Source: Puffinus mauretanicus
Taxonomy: Eukaryota > Chordata > Aves > Procellariiformes > Procellariidae
Assembly (NCBI GenBank): GCA_023333565.1
Contig: JAJKFH010000566.1
Span: 59,577 to 123,576 of the forward strand
DNA: 64,000 nucleotides
Reading direction: 5' to 3'
Of this stretch, positions 12,895-24,057 are shown one piece after another. The stretch's first letter is position 1, and each line of letters starts with the position of its first letter. A program made the position numbers and the translations under genes. The notes below the pieces were generated by a model that ran no database searches, was not told the DNA's origin, and saw nothing but the letters and a program-made list of their open reading frames with translations.

Positions 12895-13385
12895 ATCTGG
12901 CCTTCTAAGATGGGCTAAGATGGCCTTCTAAGCAGGGCTTACTTCAATGACAGATGAGGTTGCTTAGGGCCTTGCCCAGTGAAGTTTTGAGTATCTCCAA
13001 GGACAGTGATAGCACAATCTCTGGGCAACCTGTTCTATTGCCTGACCATTCTCACTGTGAAAAATTTTTCCTTTTTTTATCGGAATCTTACATCCTATAA
13101 AATCATGGCTGTTGCCTCATATTCTGCTCTGAAAAGAGTTTAATTCAGTCTCCTCTGTAACCATCCATTGGTAGCTGAAGATGGCAACTGGATCCACCCT
13201 GCTTAGTCCTGTCTCCTCCAGGCTAAATAAAAGCACCATTTGAGTCTCTCCCTTATACTCCACGTGTTTTAGCCTCCTGATCATCTCAGTGGTCCTTTCC
13301 TGAATTCACTCCAGTTTGTCAATGCCCGTGTCTCACACTGAGGGAAATGGCATGTACCCAAAACTGGGCACAGTGAGATTCTTTT
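12895..13385 (-). repeat. Older CR1 LINE fragment (inverted)
   Basis: A second, more diverged CR1 piece in the same orientation follows directly. Recognisable stretches are GGGCAACCTGTTCTATTGCCTGACCATTCTCACTGTGAAAAA, the CTCCTCCAGGCTAAATAA segment and the TCCTTTCCTGAATTCACTCC segment. The higher divergence and missing terminal motif suggest it is older than the neighbouring copy; the two may be independent insertions. Confidence 0.82.
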
Positions 13386-13595
13386 ATTCTATAAGAGTGT
13401 GCATGGATCAAACATTAAGAAGGCATAACACAACTTGGAAACATTTTCTTCCTGTTGTTATGAGAACAATACTCAAGCCCCTCAAAACACAAACTGGATG
13501 TTGAAACACTTCAAGGAAAACTCCTGGATTACTCATACTTTGACAAATGCACAGAATGAAATAACTCTTCAGTGACTGCTACAGCCAACACTTAC

Positions 13596-13719
13596 TTTGA
13601 AGAGAAGCCACGCTGCCGGCTACTTGAGAAAACTCTATTTACAATAGGTTCTCGAATACTGAAAAACATCTTTGGTTCTTCTGGACTGTAGAGCAGGGAC
13701 TCATTGTAATCATTTGTTA
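13596..13719 (-). CDS. NADK2: NADK2 coding exon 11
   Basis: This exon encodes TNDYNESLLYSPEEPKMFFSI, then REPIVNRVFSSSRQRGFSS, matching the human NADK2 block TNEYNESLLYSPEEPKILFSIREPI. It is flanked in the minus direction by acceptor ATTTACAG before 13719 and donor GTAAGT after 13596. It enters in phase 1 (G|TA) and leaves in phase 2 (AA|A). The 124-bp exon is fully open. Confidence 0.97.
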
Positions 13720-13996
13720 CTGTAAATGGAGAAATCAGCCATTAGTTTTTCCAGAGAAAATTAGTTATTCTCGGAAACACACATTCCTCCAGGAAAGAGC
13801 AGCTTCCCCACCGAGAGGGAATATTGAGTCTTGCTAGATGTTTAATAGCCTTCACCTGCAAAAAAAGTTAATTTTACAGAAGATTCCTTTCGGTTCTATT
13901 GCATGATGAACACTCAACAGCTCTCTTCAGGTGATTAAATACCTTAGGAGAACTGAAATTCTCCTGAATTAAAGAAATTTTGCCTTTTTCACTAAC
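13720..13996 (-). other. NADK2: NADK2 intron 10
   Basis: This is a short 277-bp intron with a GTTAGTG donor and an ATTTACAG acceptor. A decoy acceptor TTTTTTTGCAG near 13860 is followed by an exon-like stretch, but that reading does not match the protein (see rejected items). Confidence 0.85.
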
Positions 13997-14050
13997 CTTT
14001 TTGTATTAGTTCCATGTTCAATGGCATATTCAAACTTCCATGCTTTTTAG
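13997..14050 (-). CDS. NADK2: NADK2 coding exon 10
   Basis: This 54-bp exon encodes A-KKHGSLNMPLNMELIQK-V and corresponds to human AKRQGNLSLPLNRELVEKV. The acceptor CTCAACAG precedes 14050 and the donor GTTAGTG follows 13997 in the minus direction. Phase 1 is kept on both sides. It is the most diverged NADK2 exon in the window, and was recognised mainly by the LN-PLN-EL-K spacing plus exact phase and splice fit. Confidence 0.9.
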
Positions 14051-14133
14051 CTGTTGAGTCAAGAGAAAGAGCCCCAATTAGATAGGTGTATCTTTATATA
14101 AACTTGGCCAGTAATGCCACACTGTTCACTCAC

Positions 14134-14189
14134 CGATCTTAAGGATCTCTTCAACAGCTTGATGTGCTACCTTGTTAATATTATAGGAC
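14134..14189 (-). CDS. NADK2: NADK2 coding exon 9
   Basis: This 56-bp exon encodes W-SYNINKVAHQAVEEILKI-A, matching human WSFNINRVATQAVEDVLNIA. The acceptor TGTCTAG precedes 14189 and the donor GTGAGTGA follows 14134 in the minus direction. Phase 2 enters (TG|G, Trp) and phase 1 leaves. It follows the catalytic-core motif TGTGSKAW encoded by exon 8; the intervening intron 9 towards exon 10 is only 83 bp. Confidence 0.96.
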
Positions 14190-16357
14190 CTAGACAGAGG
14201 AAGTAGAAGTCTTGTTTGCTAAGCAATACAACTTGGGAGAAAAACAAAACAAAAACAAAACAAAAAATCTTGCATACAGATGAAGAACTATGTTCACCAT
14301 CAGGAAGAAAAAAAATAAAGAATGCTATTAAGTGAGCTGACATCAGCTTCTTCAAAAAAATGCCTTAAGTTAACTCTTGGTTTGACATCTACCTGTGGCT
14401 TTGTAAACCTTAATAATCCATTCAGCGAAGTCTTCAGGAAAGAAGAGCATGATACACGGGATGTAGTCTCCTTATCAATAATCCTCCTGCCTTAAAACCC
14501 CAATAATGATAATTGCTGATCTAAGTCTGCATTAAAAAACCTGAAGCATGACAGTTTTACAGATTGTGTGTGTTCTTATCCCTTCTATCCATCTCTTAAT
14601 AATTAATTCCTTCTGTTAGTTCTTATTTATGGGACCCAACACTTCTTTACAAATATTATGCCTCATTGTCCGTACCCTAAGCTGTGAGCTTGAATCTCAC
14701 AAGAATCGGTGTATATAGAAAAGGAACAGTTAGATCAGACACTTTTGCATTTGCCACATTTGGATGCACAGTCAACATAAAGCCTCAGTCTGAACCAAGT
14801 CTAAACTCCAATAAAAGTCTCCCTCCTGTGCCCAGGCTCAAAAGGGATTAGGTATTAATCACAGCCTCCGTGCAGCAGTACTGTGAACATCTCAGTTGCC
14901 CAGGTCTCAACGCAGCTTAAAATCCTCAGTCCCCCACTTCTGTCATGGCAGTAAAACACCTCAGACTGCAACATACATCTACTATGCATCTAACAGACTA
15001 CAGAGCCGCTGAGGGTGGTTGTCCCAGGCTCGCTCTCTTATGCCTGTTGCCTACCTACAAGCCTGAGCAGATGCTAGCAAGAAGCTGAGATGCACAGTTT
15101 GAAATTGTTCTCTCTCTCAACTAGATATCCTTTTATGCAAGTTTTGGCAGGACATTTAAATGCCTCTCAGTCCGAGGAGGTCTGAAATCCCAGGAGAGCC
15201 CCTAAACCACAGGCTAAGGAAGATCACTCCACTGAGGCTTGGCTTCAGTTTAGAGAAGTCCAGCAGTACACACTGATTACAGCAATGGAGATGGGCAAGC
15301 CTGGAATTTGGTCCCTGGTTCTGGGATTGCTCAGTACAGAGTGTATAAGCAAATGAAATGCAGACAAACAGTTTTGAACTAAGACTGTACATTCCCAAGA
15401 TACTGAACACTAGGAAAGTTCCCCTTGCAGTCTGCCAATTTCATCCTTGGCAGCCTCCAGGACTAAGTTACGCTGACTGAATACAAAATTCTGAATTACA
15501 ATGAAGAGTAAAACCCAGTAACCATGGTTACAGCATGAATATTCATTTTTTAATTTCATTAAAAGCTCCAGTTTTAGTTCATCTTAGCCTGCCACATAAA
15601 TCCAGGGCCTGTTGTACAACTTTAAACTATAAGCACAGCCAACTATAAGCACATCTCAAAACTAAATTGATTAGACTTACATGCAGTACTGCAGCTTGTT
15701 TAAACTGAAGTTGAGATAATTTACCCCTTTGATAAAGCTAGCACAGCTCTGCTTAGATATGCCCGTCTTTAAGGGGAATATTTTGGCAAAGAGACTATGC
15801 CCTTTCAATTAAGTTTGAAAGAGGCAAGAGGCTTGGAAGGAGAATGGACAGTAGATGTGCCAGAGAACACTTAACACTGTTTCCAAGTACGTGTTTTCCC
15901 ATTCTTGTTAGAGCTTAGATTTTTGTAAATTTTCTGAACTACTTCATCTAAGCATTTTAATTTTAGCCAACAAGAGCAGTTCAGAGATGCTCCTAACATG
16001 CTCTGCAAGTCAGAGCAGAATCTCTTTCCCTCGCCACCCCCAACCATTCATCTCTACGTGTGGCATGCAACCTCTTTCACCGAAATTACACTTAAGGTAA
16101 ACTTCTGTCTCAATGCCTCAGCTTCTCACCCTTTCAACTCTTCTCTCTGTACCTGCAAGTGAGAGGTGCTCTGCTCTTCTCATACACCTGAGACAGCTTT
16201 GAACCATACCGACAGTGAGAACATTTGGACATAACTGACATGCACTGACTTACCCATAGCCCAAGAGAGTCTCAGTATGGACAAAATGCTTAAGCAAAAT
16301 AGGTCCACCTAGCTTATCTGAAGCAATATTTTTATCAAAGCAGCAACATGTACTTAC
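14190..16357 (-). other. NADK2: NADK2 intron 8
   Basis: This intron runs from donor GTAAGTAC (minus, at 16357) to acceptor TGTCTAG. It is AT-rich, with small open frames on both strands that look random. No repeat family is recognised. Confidence 0.85.
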
Positions 16358-16453
16358 CATGCTTTTGATCCTGTTCCAGTACACACATTAAGCCCTGAAC
16401 TCTTCTGTTTTTCCCAAGGACCATCATCAACTGATATCTCATAATAGGAGGCC
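16358..16453 (-). CDS. NADK2: NADK2 coding exon 8 (TGTGSKAW motif)
   Basis: This exon encodes ASYYEISVDDGPWEKQKSSG, then LNVCTGTGSKAW, almost identical to the mammalian protein. The glycine-rich TGTGSKAW is the NADK2 counterpart of the TGSTAY-type loop that holds NAD in NAD kinases. It is bounded by acceptor TTCATAG before 16453 and donor GTAAGTAC after 16358 (minus direction), and enters and leaves in phase 2. A minus-strand open frame extending upstream of the exon to 16563 is intron read-through. Confidence 0.98.
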
Positions 16454-18887
16454 CTATGAAGCGAGAATTTAAAACTGGGTTTGCAGGACTTAAAGTTCTC
16501 CCTGAATAAGACAGAACACACAGCCTTATCAGGCACATAAAAATTTAGAGTGGCTCGTTTCAAATCTGGATGACAATTTCATAGGCTTTGCACAGTGTTT
16601 CTGCTTTGGCAGCCACTTTTGATTCACTGTTTTATAGCAGTTTTTATAATGGACAAAAGTGACTTGCAGCATGAACTTTTAGGCAGTTTTTCTGCAGTCA
16701 CTTTTCATATTAAATTATGCACAAAGAACCACAGAGTTCCTGGGGATAGCTTTGTTTACAAGCAGGGTTTGCTGGACTTAAAATGAAACTAAAAATACAT
16801 TACCTTCCTTGCATAATTGTTGAACTACTGAAAAACTGTGTTTATGCTGTGATTGGGTCTCCTAAAATTACATCAGGGAACACTAAGAGGTAAGGCACTC
16901 CAACGTCAGTAAGTAATAGCATGGCTTCACGCTGAATTCTTGATCACTTCAGTAATTAAAAATCCACTGTGATTCTTCACAAACAGTTTTAGTTTTACAA
17001 CAGTCAGCAGGCTTATGTTTCTGTCCAGGGCAAATTTCTCCTAAAACTCAAATGTAGTAAGTCTTGGGGCACAATCATCATTCTGCACAGTATTATTCAT
17101 ATATCGGGGGATTCCTAATGTTAGGCCTAGAGAGACCAGACAGTCTCTCTGTAAGCTTCAGAACATCCAGAGGTATATTTATGAATTAATGTTGTTGATG
17201 TTCATAATGCCTAATTCAAACAGTATAGTATGATATAGTCTTCAGATTAATAGATACCCTCTTAGAAAAACACCACATTCACTGTGTTCAGCATGACAGA
17301 GCTTCACCTTTCTTAGTAAAAGGAGCTTACTGAACTGTTTTAGGTGATGATGGTTTCAGTCTGGATCAACTAGGAATACAGCTCTTGAATATTTGGTGTC
17401 AAACAGTTTGGACTCTTAGTAACTAAGGGCATTTTGTGTACTCACTCTTGAGAACATGGGAAGATGAAAGAACTGGAAGCAAATTAAGAACACAGGTGCA
17501 CAGTTTGATTCAGTTTAAGATAATTTTTGCAAGCTGGGTATGAAAGGTTTTTTTTTTTCTTCAATTTCCTTGTTTTCTTAACTGACATGCAGAATAAGAC
17601 CTAGGAAGAAGCACCTAGAGTCATTTTGTCTTACTAGACAGCAGACTTGTGTATTTGAACCTTACAGAAGATTCGTCTGTGTGACTTCATTATTTAAATC
17701 TCCAAGTGTAAGGTCCTATTATTTATTACTACAGATTTGTTGCTACAGGCATTGTGTTCCTCAATGCTTCTCAATATACTGGAACTAAAGAGCACAATGT
17801 ATTTGTGACACTCAGAAGTACAGGACTATTATGAAGTGTTGGAAAGCAGCTTTGTGTTCCTCTATCACTGTATGTTAAAGAAAGTTTTTAGAATCTTGAT
17901 AAAATTAGGTTTGATTTAGTAGAGAGCAAAAATTGTATCTCTTTGAGACTAACTCCTTCTGCCAGTCTGAGGCTGCAGTCCAGATGGAAGATAAAGCACC
18001 CATGGAACATTTATACTGTTTCCAGCAGCAATCACAGTGTCCCAGGCACTGTACAAACACAAGAAGATGTTACACTCTGAAGTTTTTTTTTTTTAAAAAA
18101 AAAGATATAGAATAAAGGGAAAAGGGATATAAAATACAAGTAAAAGTTTGGCCAAATCCTGAGCAAGGATCACGTTTTAACTCCTTTCCCGCAGCCCCAG
18201 TAACATTCCCCACATCCTTCTTGTTATCGTTTGGCTGGCAGAAATGCATTGATCTTCAGGACAGAAAGGACAGTCAAAGGTATCCTGGATAACACAGTAC
18301 CAGGATTTGATACAAACTCATTTCTTAAAACAAGGAAATAAGTGTTTTCCCACAATAACAAACCTTCTGCCAAAGGCAGGCTGATACCTTTGCCTCTAAT
18401 GACAGAGAGGCAGAGAAAGGAGTACTTGGTCATGCGAAAAGCTATTTCTGCTTGGTCATGCTAAAAGTTATTTCTGTTTGGTCATGCTAAAAGCTTGAAA
18501 ATATATTTAAGAAGAGATGCAGGAGAGGAAGCAGTTTAAGGACAGATATTTAAATCTTCAATCCACTGTAAAGATAGTAAATAAAGGCATTTGATTACAT
18601 AAGAACTAACCAGGAAAGGAATAAAACAACGAAGAGGAAAGAAAACAGCCAGGAATAATGAAAGAATGGCCAGACAGGAAGGTGGAAAACCAGAAATTAA
18701 CATTACTGCACTTACATCTCTGAAAATACACTTTGTAATCAGCAACAATACAATCAGCGTTACATATTCATGGACTAGAACTGAAATTTGACCGCAAAGA
18801 CATCCCATCACTGATTGTCCATTGCAATGTCATAAAAAGAAATTAAGTCAATTGTGCCTTGCTGCAACTACAAACAATTAAACATAC
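16454..18887 (-). other. NADK2: NADK2 intron 7
   Basis: This intron lies between coding exons 7 and 8. It contains a 26-bp-period short tandem repeat at 18425-18497, listed separately, and T/A tracts near 17550 and 18083-18103. No gene or known transposable element is recognised. Confidence 0.85.
18425..18497. repeat. 26-bp tandem repeat, about 2.8 copies
   Basis: Three consecutive units begin at 18425, 18451 and 18477, each carrying the core TTGGTCATGCtAAAAG; the first two continue into a full TTATTTCTG-type segment. Units differ by only a few substitutions, so the array formed recently relative to its surroundings. It lies in NADK2 intron 7. Confidence 0.85.
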
Positions 18888-18966
18888 CTGGATGAAAGAG
18901 ATTCCCCAATGAAGACTTCATTGAGTGCTCTCACTGGTAAAAGATGTGGACCAGAAATGTCAGATC
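18888..18966 (-). CDS. NADK2: NADK2 coding exon 7 (NEVFIGE motif)
   Basis: This 79-bp exon encodes R-SDISGPHLLPVRALNEVFIGESLSS, matching the human block SEASGPQLLPVRALNEVFIGESLSS. The ALNEVFIGE stretch contains the conserved Asn-Glu motif of NAD kinases. It has acceptor ATCTGCAG before 18966 and donor GTATGTTT after 18888 in the minus direction. An internal ACCAG at 18934-18938 could be mistaken for the acceptor, but the upstream SGPHLLP residues and phase 1 entry support the longer exon. Confidence 0.95.
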
Positions 18967-19960
18967 CTGCAGATATTGAATATAACAGCTTTGAATCATG
19001 CCTCTACAACCCAAATTTTCAAAAACAATTCACAACTCATTGGAGGACACACTCTGCTGCCTGCGTTTGTATTCTAGACCTAGTACTCCATTTTCTTCAG
19101 GGACTCAATTTTTCACTGATTTAGTCTATAGCCAGTAATGATCTTTTACTGGAGACTACAAATATTTGAACCAAGGTCAATAAGGTAATGACGCTTACGT
19201 TCAGACATTGCTTTCCCTGAAAACTCATGGGCAACCAGACAGATTGAAGTCTTCTCTTCTGTCAGTCACCCTTCCAGCCTAGTTAAATTCACTGACAGTG
19301 ACTTAACAGACATTTCTGATAAAGTTCAAAGAAATAGACTTAGAATTAGAATTGTTCATGTTGACTAAGGACTTCTCAGTGAGAAAATGCAGTGCTAGAC
19401 ACAGGTTAAGGATAGAATCATGCATCTTCAATCCATCATAAAGAAAACAGTCTAAGGTGTCTGATGACCGAAGAATTACCCAGGGAGAGATTCTCACTTC
19501 TAATTTCTCGCTTGCTGGCAGCGTGTGACCAGCTTTTTCAATTGGGAAGTAACCTACCTCAAATTTAGCGCAAGTTAAGAGCGCGCACGCACATACACAC
19601 ACACACGCTTTTAGTGTGGAGCAGCTAAACACACGATAAAATGTTCGTGTGTTAACCCCAAGTGTCTATAGTAACCCTAAGAGACAACATTTTAAAAAAG
19701 CTCAGGTATTTGGCCAGCAGATAATGCTATTTAAAAACATCTCTAAATTAACTGTAAATACTGAAAACTGGTTCTAAATGTACAGTCCAGAATAAACATA
19801 TAGAAACAAAAAGTACTCCCTTCTAAAAAACCTTAAGCTGGGTCTTCAGCCTCTCAAATACAGCAACCAGACTTCAAATACTTCAACTCTTACAAATCTT
19901 TCTCTCTTATTCCAAGTTATCATAGCAAAGTGATTACATTCTTGTCAGATCTTAACCTAC
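18967..19960 (-). other. NADK2: NADK2 intron 6
   Basis: This intron of about 1 kb has the weak donor GTAGGTTA (minus, at 19960). It contains a short GC/AC alternating stretch at about 19577-19609 (ACACACACAC core). Nothing else is recognised. Confidence 0.85.
19577..19609. repeat. Short (AC)n/(GC)n microsatellite
   Basis: This is an alternating purine-pyrimidine run with GCGCGC, GCACAT and ACACACACACAC segments. It is simple sequence inside NADK2 intron 6. Confidence 0.75.
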
Positions 19961-20097
19961 TTTGATCCTGAAATCTTTCATTTATGTGAGCCCTGCTGTG
20001 TTGCTCTTGGCTTAGCTGCTGTTCATGTAAATCTACAGGGGTTGGGTTAATACCAGTTCCTTCAAGATACAGTCGAATTCTTTGCCGCCACTGCCAC
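19961..20097 (-). CDS. NADK2: NADK2 coding exon 6
   Basis: This 137-bp exon encodes WQWRQRIRLYLEGTGINPTP, then VDLHEQQLSQEQHSRAHINE and RFQDQ, matching human WLWRQRIRLYLEGTGINPVPVDLHEQQLS and the variable region after it. The acceptor CTCTAAG precedes 20097. The donor after 19961 is GTAGGT, weaker than the other NADK2 donors. A GTTAAG donor 4 bases further on would break the phase with exon 7, so it was not chosen. It enters in phase 2 (AG|G) and leaves in phase 1 (A|GA). Confidence 0.93.
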
Positions 20098-22567
20098 CTT
20101 AGAGAGGAGAAAGAAGTTGGTATCAGTAGCTGAAATATTCATCACAGAATTAGATAGGATCAAAGAGTCTTCACTCTCAAAGCAGAGCATCTGAAGATTA
20201 AAAGTCAAATACATTCAAAGTCACATTTCAAGTTTTATAGCTTCCTCTATAATTTCTAAATGTAGAAAGTTAATCATACTAAAATGTAAATACTTTACAC
20301 TTACCAATTTACTACCTAATGTTTTTGTATGTGTAAAATAAGAGGACACTGGCCAAAAGTAGTCTACAAACATTATAGACAACAACTCATCTTTTTTTTA
20401 TCCTAACTTACGAATTCATGACGGATGCAATGATTTTGAGAACAAGAAGCTCTCAGGAATTTACACAGCAATACATGCTGTATTTTTACCATCTTTTGTT
20501 TGTATTTGTAGGTGTCCAGAAAAGCAGCTCTATCCACTCCTTTATACGTAAGGGCCACAAGTATCTTCTCATTTTAAGAATCTCTCCTAGCCTAGGAACT
20601 TCAGGGTGCTTAAGAGGAATTCTAATGAAGAAAGAGAAAGATATAAAAGGCATTCTTCCTTAAGCTGTTACAACATTCAGATTTTTTATTTTTTCCTAGA
20701 GGAGCTATCAATTCCTTTTTCCTCTTACAATTTAGAGAGTATATAAAACAAAATAGTAATAGTAGTTTTGATTAAGAAAGCAAATCACAAGGGAGTGATA
20801 TGAGCACATCTTTTCCCGGTTCATACTGTTGATATCCGGGTGCCAGTAACCATCTTACATGTTTCCTTAAATTACAGCAAGGAAGACTTACACTTTATAC
20901 GACTACATTACTAGGTTTTCCTCATTGTCATCCTTGTAGAGCCTCATTCAACACATCCTTAGTATAATTACCTACCTGCCCCTAAATTCTAAGTATAGTT
21001 TTAGATAGTCAGGCAGGCAGCATGCAATGAGTATCATTATGCTAGCCTCCTTACAATACTCGTGCTAGAACTTGTCAAAACCCATACAAAATTAGAAAAT
21101 GGGACTGTACTCCTATTATACCCCTATCTGAGATCCTGTTACACAACTGACCATCAAAAAAAGAAACATGGGTAGTCTGATATAGTTTGTCCCTTATAAA
21201 TCAGTAATGTCGGTTGTTTCATGGGACTACAAGGTAAGTGCTTACACAGATTGTTGCACTGAAGTGGCTGACAGTTCAAGTATAAGGAGAAAAGACAACC
21301 CCCCTTTTCCAGTCTCTGGCACCTCACCATCCTTATGCAACTCTGAGCCACCAGAAGCTCTTCCAGATGGGCTGATCCAGTTACCCACCTATTTTAAAGT
21401 TTCCTTAGGGCCAAATAAATCTGAGAACTGCTAAGTGAAACACCCGCTCAGGCCCTTGCTTAGGAATATCTGTTCCTACTGTTCTGGAAGAATAACCAGG
21501 GAGATCCTTTCTGTTTCACTCTGGTGAGGCTTCAGCTCCATAATGAGCAACAACAGGAGTGTCAGCAACAAGAGTATAACATGGCATGCAAAAAAACATT
21601 AGAAGTGCCTAGATTATCAAAGGAGGTTACCTGCATTAGCACTATCAGCTTTACCTAAGCAACTTAGCATGAAGGAGTTAAAAGCTTTTGTTTTCTAAGT
21701 CTCAGAATATGTGGGTTGAAAGTACCTTTTCATTTAGCAATACCTATTGAAATCCCTTCAGTTATTTATAATCAATCCTGATGACTGTATTCACGTCATT
21801 TCAGAACTTTTCTATGGCACAAATACAGTTAAACTTCAAGCTACAAACTAAATATGTTAAATTATAAACAAAACCCAATTGCAATATATTTTTACGTGAA
21901 TGACTTATTTCTGTTTGATGGTTTACCATCATAAAAGTATTCTAGAATGTTAATACACCACAGAACAATGTCTCTTTTTAGATAGTTATTAAAAAACTCT
22001 TCCCTAGTCTGTCCTTTAAAATTCAGCTTGCTTCCTTCTTAATTCAAGTGAGATTCTTCTATTTTAAGAATATCTAGTATTGAAAACATCAAGTTATCTT
22101 CAGCATAAAGAAAAGCTTTGCCTTAACTAATCTGTTAATAAAATTTAAGCTACTCTACCTTAATCACCAAAACCCCAGAGGCAACACACTGACCATCTCC
22201 TAACTGTATAGGCTTCATTAGCTTCTATTAGTATGGTCCATCACTGTACTACATATGCTTTCAAGTGTAAAAATATGCAAACCAATAGACCCTTTACAAG
22301 AATGCAGTTCTTCCCGTATGAATTTTCTAAGTCAGAAAAGAAAATCAATTATTGAAGGTCATAACGAAAGTCTTTTTGCTGGAACTGGCAGTCAATTTTA
22401 TTCTTTGTATTCCAATCTCCCTCTTGACAACAAACCCATTTTTCAACATGGTAAAAATCTACACAGAATTCACGATTTGAGGCATTAAGGTTTTAATAAG
22501 CATCTTCTGTTCCTTAGGAATTGCATTAAGTATTTTCCAATCATAACATGTTTATGGTGAATCCTAC
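20098..22567 (-). other. NADK2: NADK2 intron 5
   Basis: This is a 2.5-kb intron between coding exons 5 and 6. It is AT-rich and contains scattered short open frames (for example 20418-20663 plus and 21154-21351 minus) without recognisable domains or repeat families. Confidence 0.85.
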
Positions 22568-22651
22568 CTGAACTCACCACGATAAAGCTTCTGCAGTGCT
22601 TCAGGAAACGAGTGCGTGTATCTCACAGGCAAGCACAAGTGACCCTCCGAT
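22568..22651 (-). CDS. NADK2: NADK2 coding exon 5
   Basis: This 84-bp exon encodes SEGHLCLPVRYTHSFPEALQ followed by KLYRGEF, nearly identical to human NADK2. The acceptor TACCAG precedes 22651 and the donor GTAGGATT follows 22568 in the minus direction. It enters and leaves in phase 2. With exon 4 it forms the NTDPER-SEGHLCLP stretch next to the NAD-binding cleft. Confidence 0.97.
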
Positions 22652-23975
22652 CTGGTAGCAAAAAAGGACAATGAAAATGACAGTATAACCATTAAGATTT
22701 GGTACCTTTAAAAAACAAAACAAACCAAAACAAACACCTTTTTCTGTTACATAAAGCAAAGCCACACTTTGACCTTTATGAACCTATACTATTCTTACAT
22801 AACAGCACATCAGCAACAATACACCTCTTTCAGCTCCTGGGGTGTTCCTGTGTGAGACATAGGATATGTCTGCCACATTTCCCCTAAAAACTGGCTGTTC
22901 AGCTAGTAATCTTGCAGGAATATGTGAGCACTAATATAGTTCCCGTCACCACAGTTCTAGACAAGGAATTCAAGCTTAATAAACCTTGCAAGTTACAAAG
23001 AAAATTTCCTCCACTTACACGCAAGTTAGGGATACGAGACAGGTAAGCAACATACCTAAGATCAAAAGAATTGCATGTCAAAGCCAGAAGACTAAACACC
23101 GCTCCCCTTTCATGAGTGATATTTGATAACTTGAAGGCACTTGTTATTTGAACCCTGCTATTCAGGCTTGATACTGTAGAATATCTATTCACAGCATTTG
23201 AAAAGTTTTGGAAGAGGAGTAAGGTATGGAAGGAATTTAAACTTTTGGCCACTACTTTCTTATCTACGAAGATTAAATTAACTGGTAATATCAGAAGCAG
23301 AAACCTAAACCTGGAAATGTCAGCAGACAGCCTTGGTGAATTCTGAGTTTTCTTGCCATCCGTTTGAAGGTTATACCAACCAGGAAGTACTAATCCACTG
23401 CATCCACCTGCCCAAATCAATCTTATGGCTAGGTGGATGCAACTTGTGTGGAGTTTTTAATAGGACAACTAAATGCCGTTAAATGGCTGAGGAGGTATGG
23501 CATGGTTTACATGAAGAAACCAGAACAAACTTCTTCATCTGAGGCCCTATTGGTTTTCCAATAGCATTCCCCTTCTTCATAAAGAAACCAAGTTTCTGTG
23601 TGTTCAGGCAGCACACTTAGATCCTTTTGTTAAGTCCCTTTTCCTGTCTCTGTTCTATACTGCCATCTCTAGCCTGAAACTTCTGGTTAGCAATACCAGT
23701 TAACTAGCTGCAAGTGCTGTTACGCTGGCCTGTGAAAACAGCTATGGTAGTTTAACACAGTCATGCTTACCCTACTTAACGTCCTCTCAGATGAGACGGG
23801 ATAACTCACTGTGGAAGCTTTTCTAATAAAACAACAGATTCACTTGGTATCTACAGTCTACTAAATCAGACATTTACGCTGCCAAATGCTACAGGCATGC
23901 CTCATGCATCATGAAAACAGATGCATATTGTGCCTGACATTAGATACAGCATTGCTTTCCCAAATGTGTTTTTAC
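22652..23975 (-). other. NADK2: NADK2 intron 4
   Basis: This intron lies between coding exons 4 and 5. A fairly long minus-strand open frame (22899-23420, 173 codons) lies wholly inside it, but I recognise no domain, splice context or repeat (see rejected items). Confidence 0.85.
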
Positions 23976-24057
23976 CTTTCAGGATCAGTATTTACTCCAA
24001 TAACTGGTTTAAATTTATCAAAGACCTTACTGGCTGCCAACAACATTGTACCATCAC
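23976..24057 (-). CDS. NADK2: NADK2 coding exon 4 (GGDGT motif)
   Basis: This 82-bp exon encodes DGTMLLAASKVFDKFKPVIG followed by VNTDPE. With the last codons of exon 3 it builds AGGDGTML, the invariant GGDGT motif of NAD kinases whose Asp is needed for phosphoryl transfer. The VNTDPE motif of the family follows. The acceptor TTCTGTAG precedes 24057 and the donor GTAAAAAC follows 23976 in the minus direction. It enters in phase 1 and leaves in phase 2. Confidence 0.98.

Larger units (their letters stand above)
10884..13595 (-). other. NADK2: NADK2 intron 11
   Basis: This is an intron between coding exons 11 and 12. It contains two minus-oriented CR1 fragments (12609-12842 and 12895-13385), listed separately. 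The rest is AT-rich without recognisable genes. A small plus-strand open frame at 12073-12294 has no familiar content. Confidence 0.85.

Noticed and set aside
13780..13860. Possible NADK2 exon after the strong acceptor TTTTTTTGCAG near 13860
   Set aside because: Its reading in the required phase meets a stop, and its residues do not match the expected LN-PLNRELVEK block. The true exon 10 at 13997-14050 matches in both sequence and phase.
22899..23420. 173-codon minus-strand open frame in NADK2 intron 4
   Set aside because: No recognised domain, no homology I can name, no promoter or CpG context, and it sits wholly within a well-defined intron. Chance length is plausible in 64 kb.
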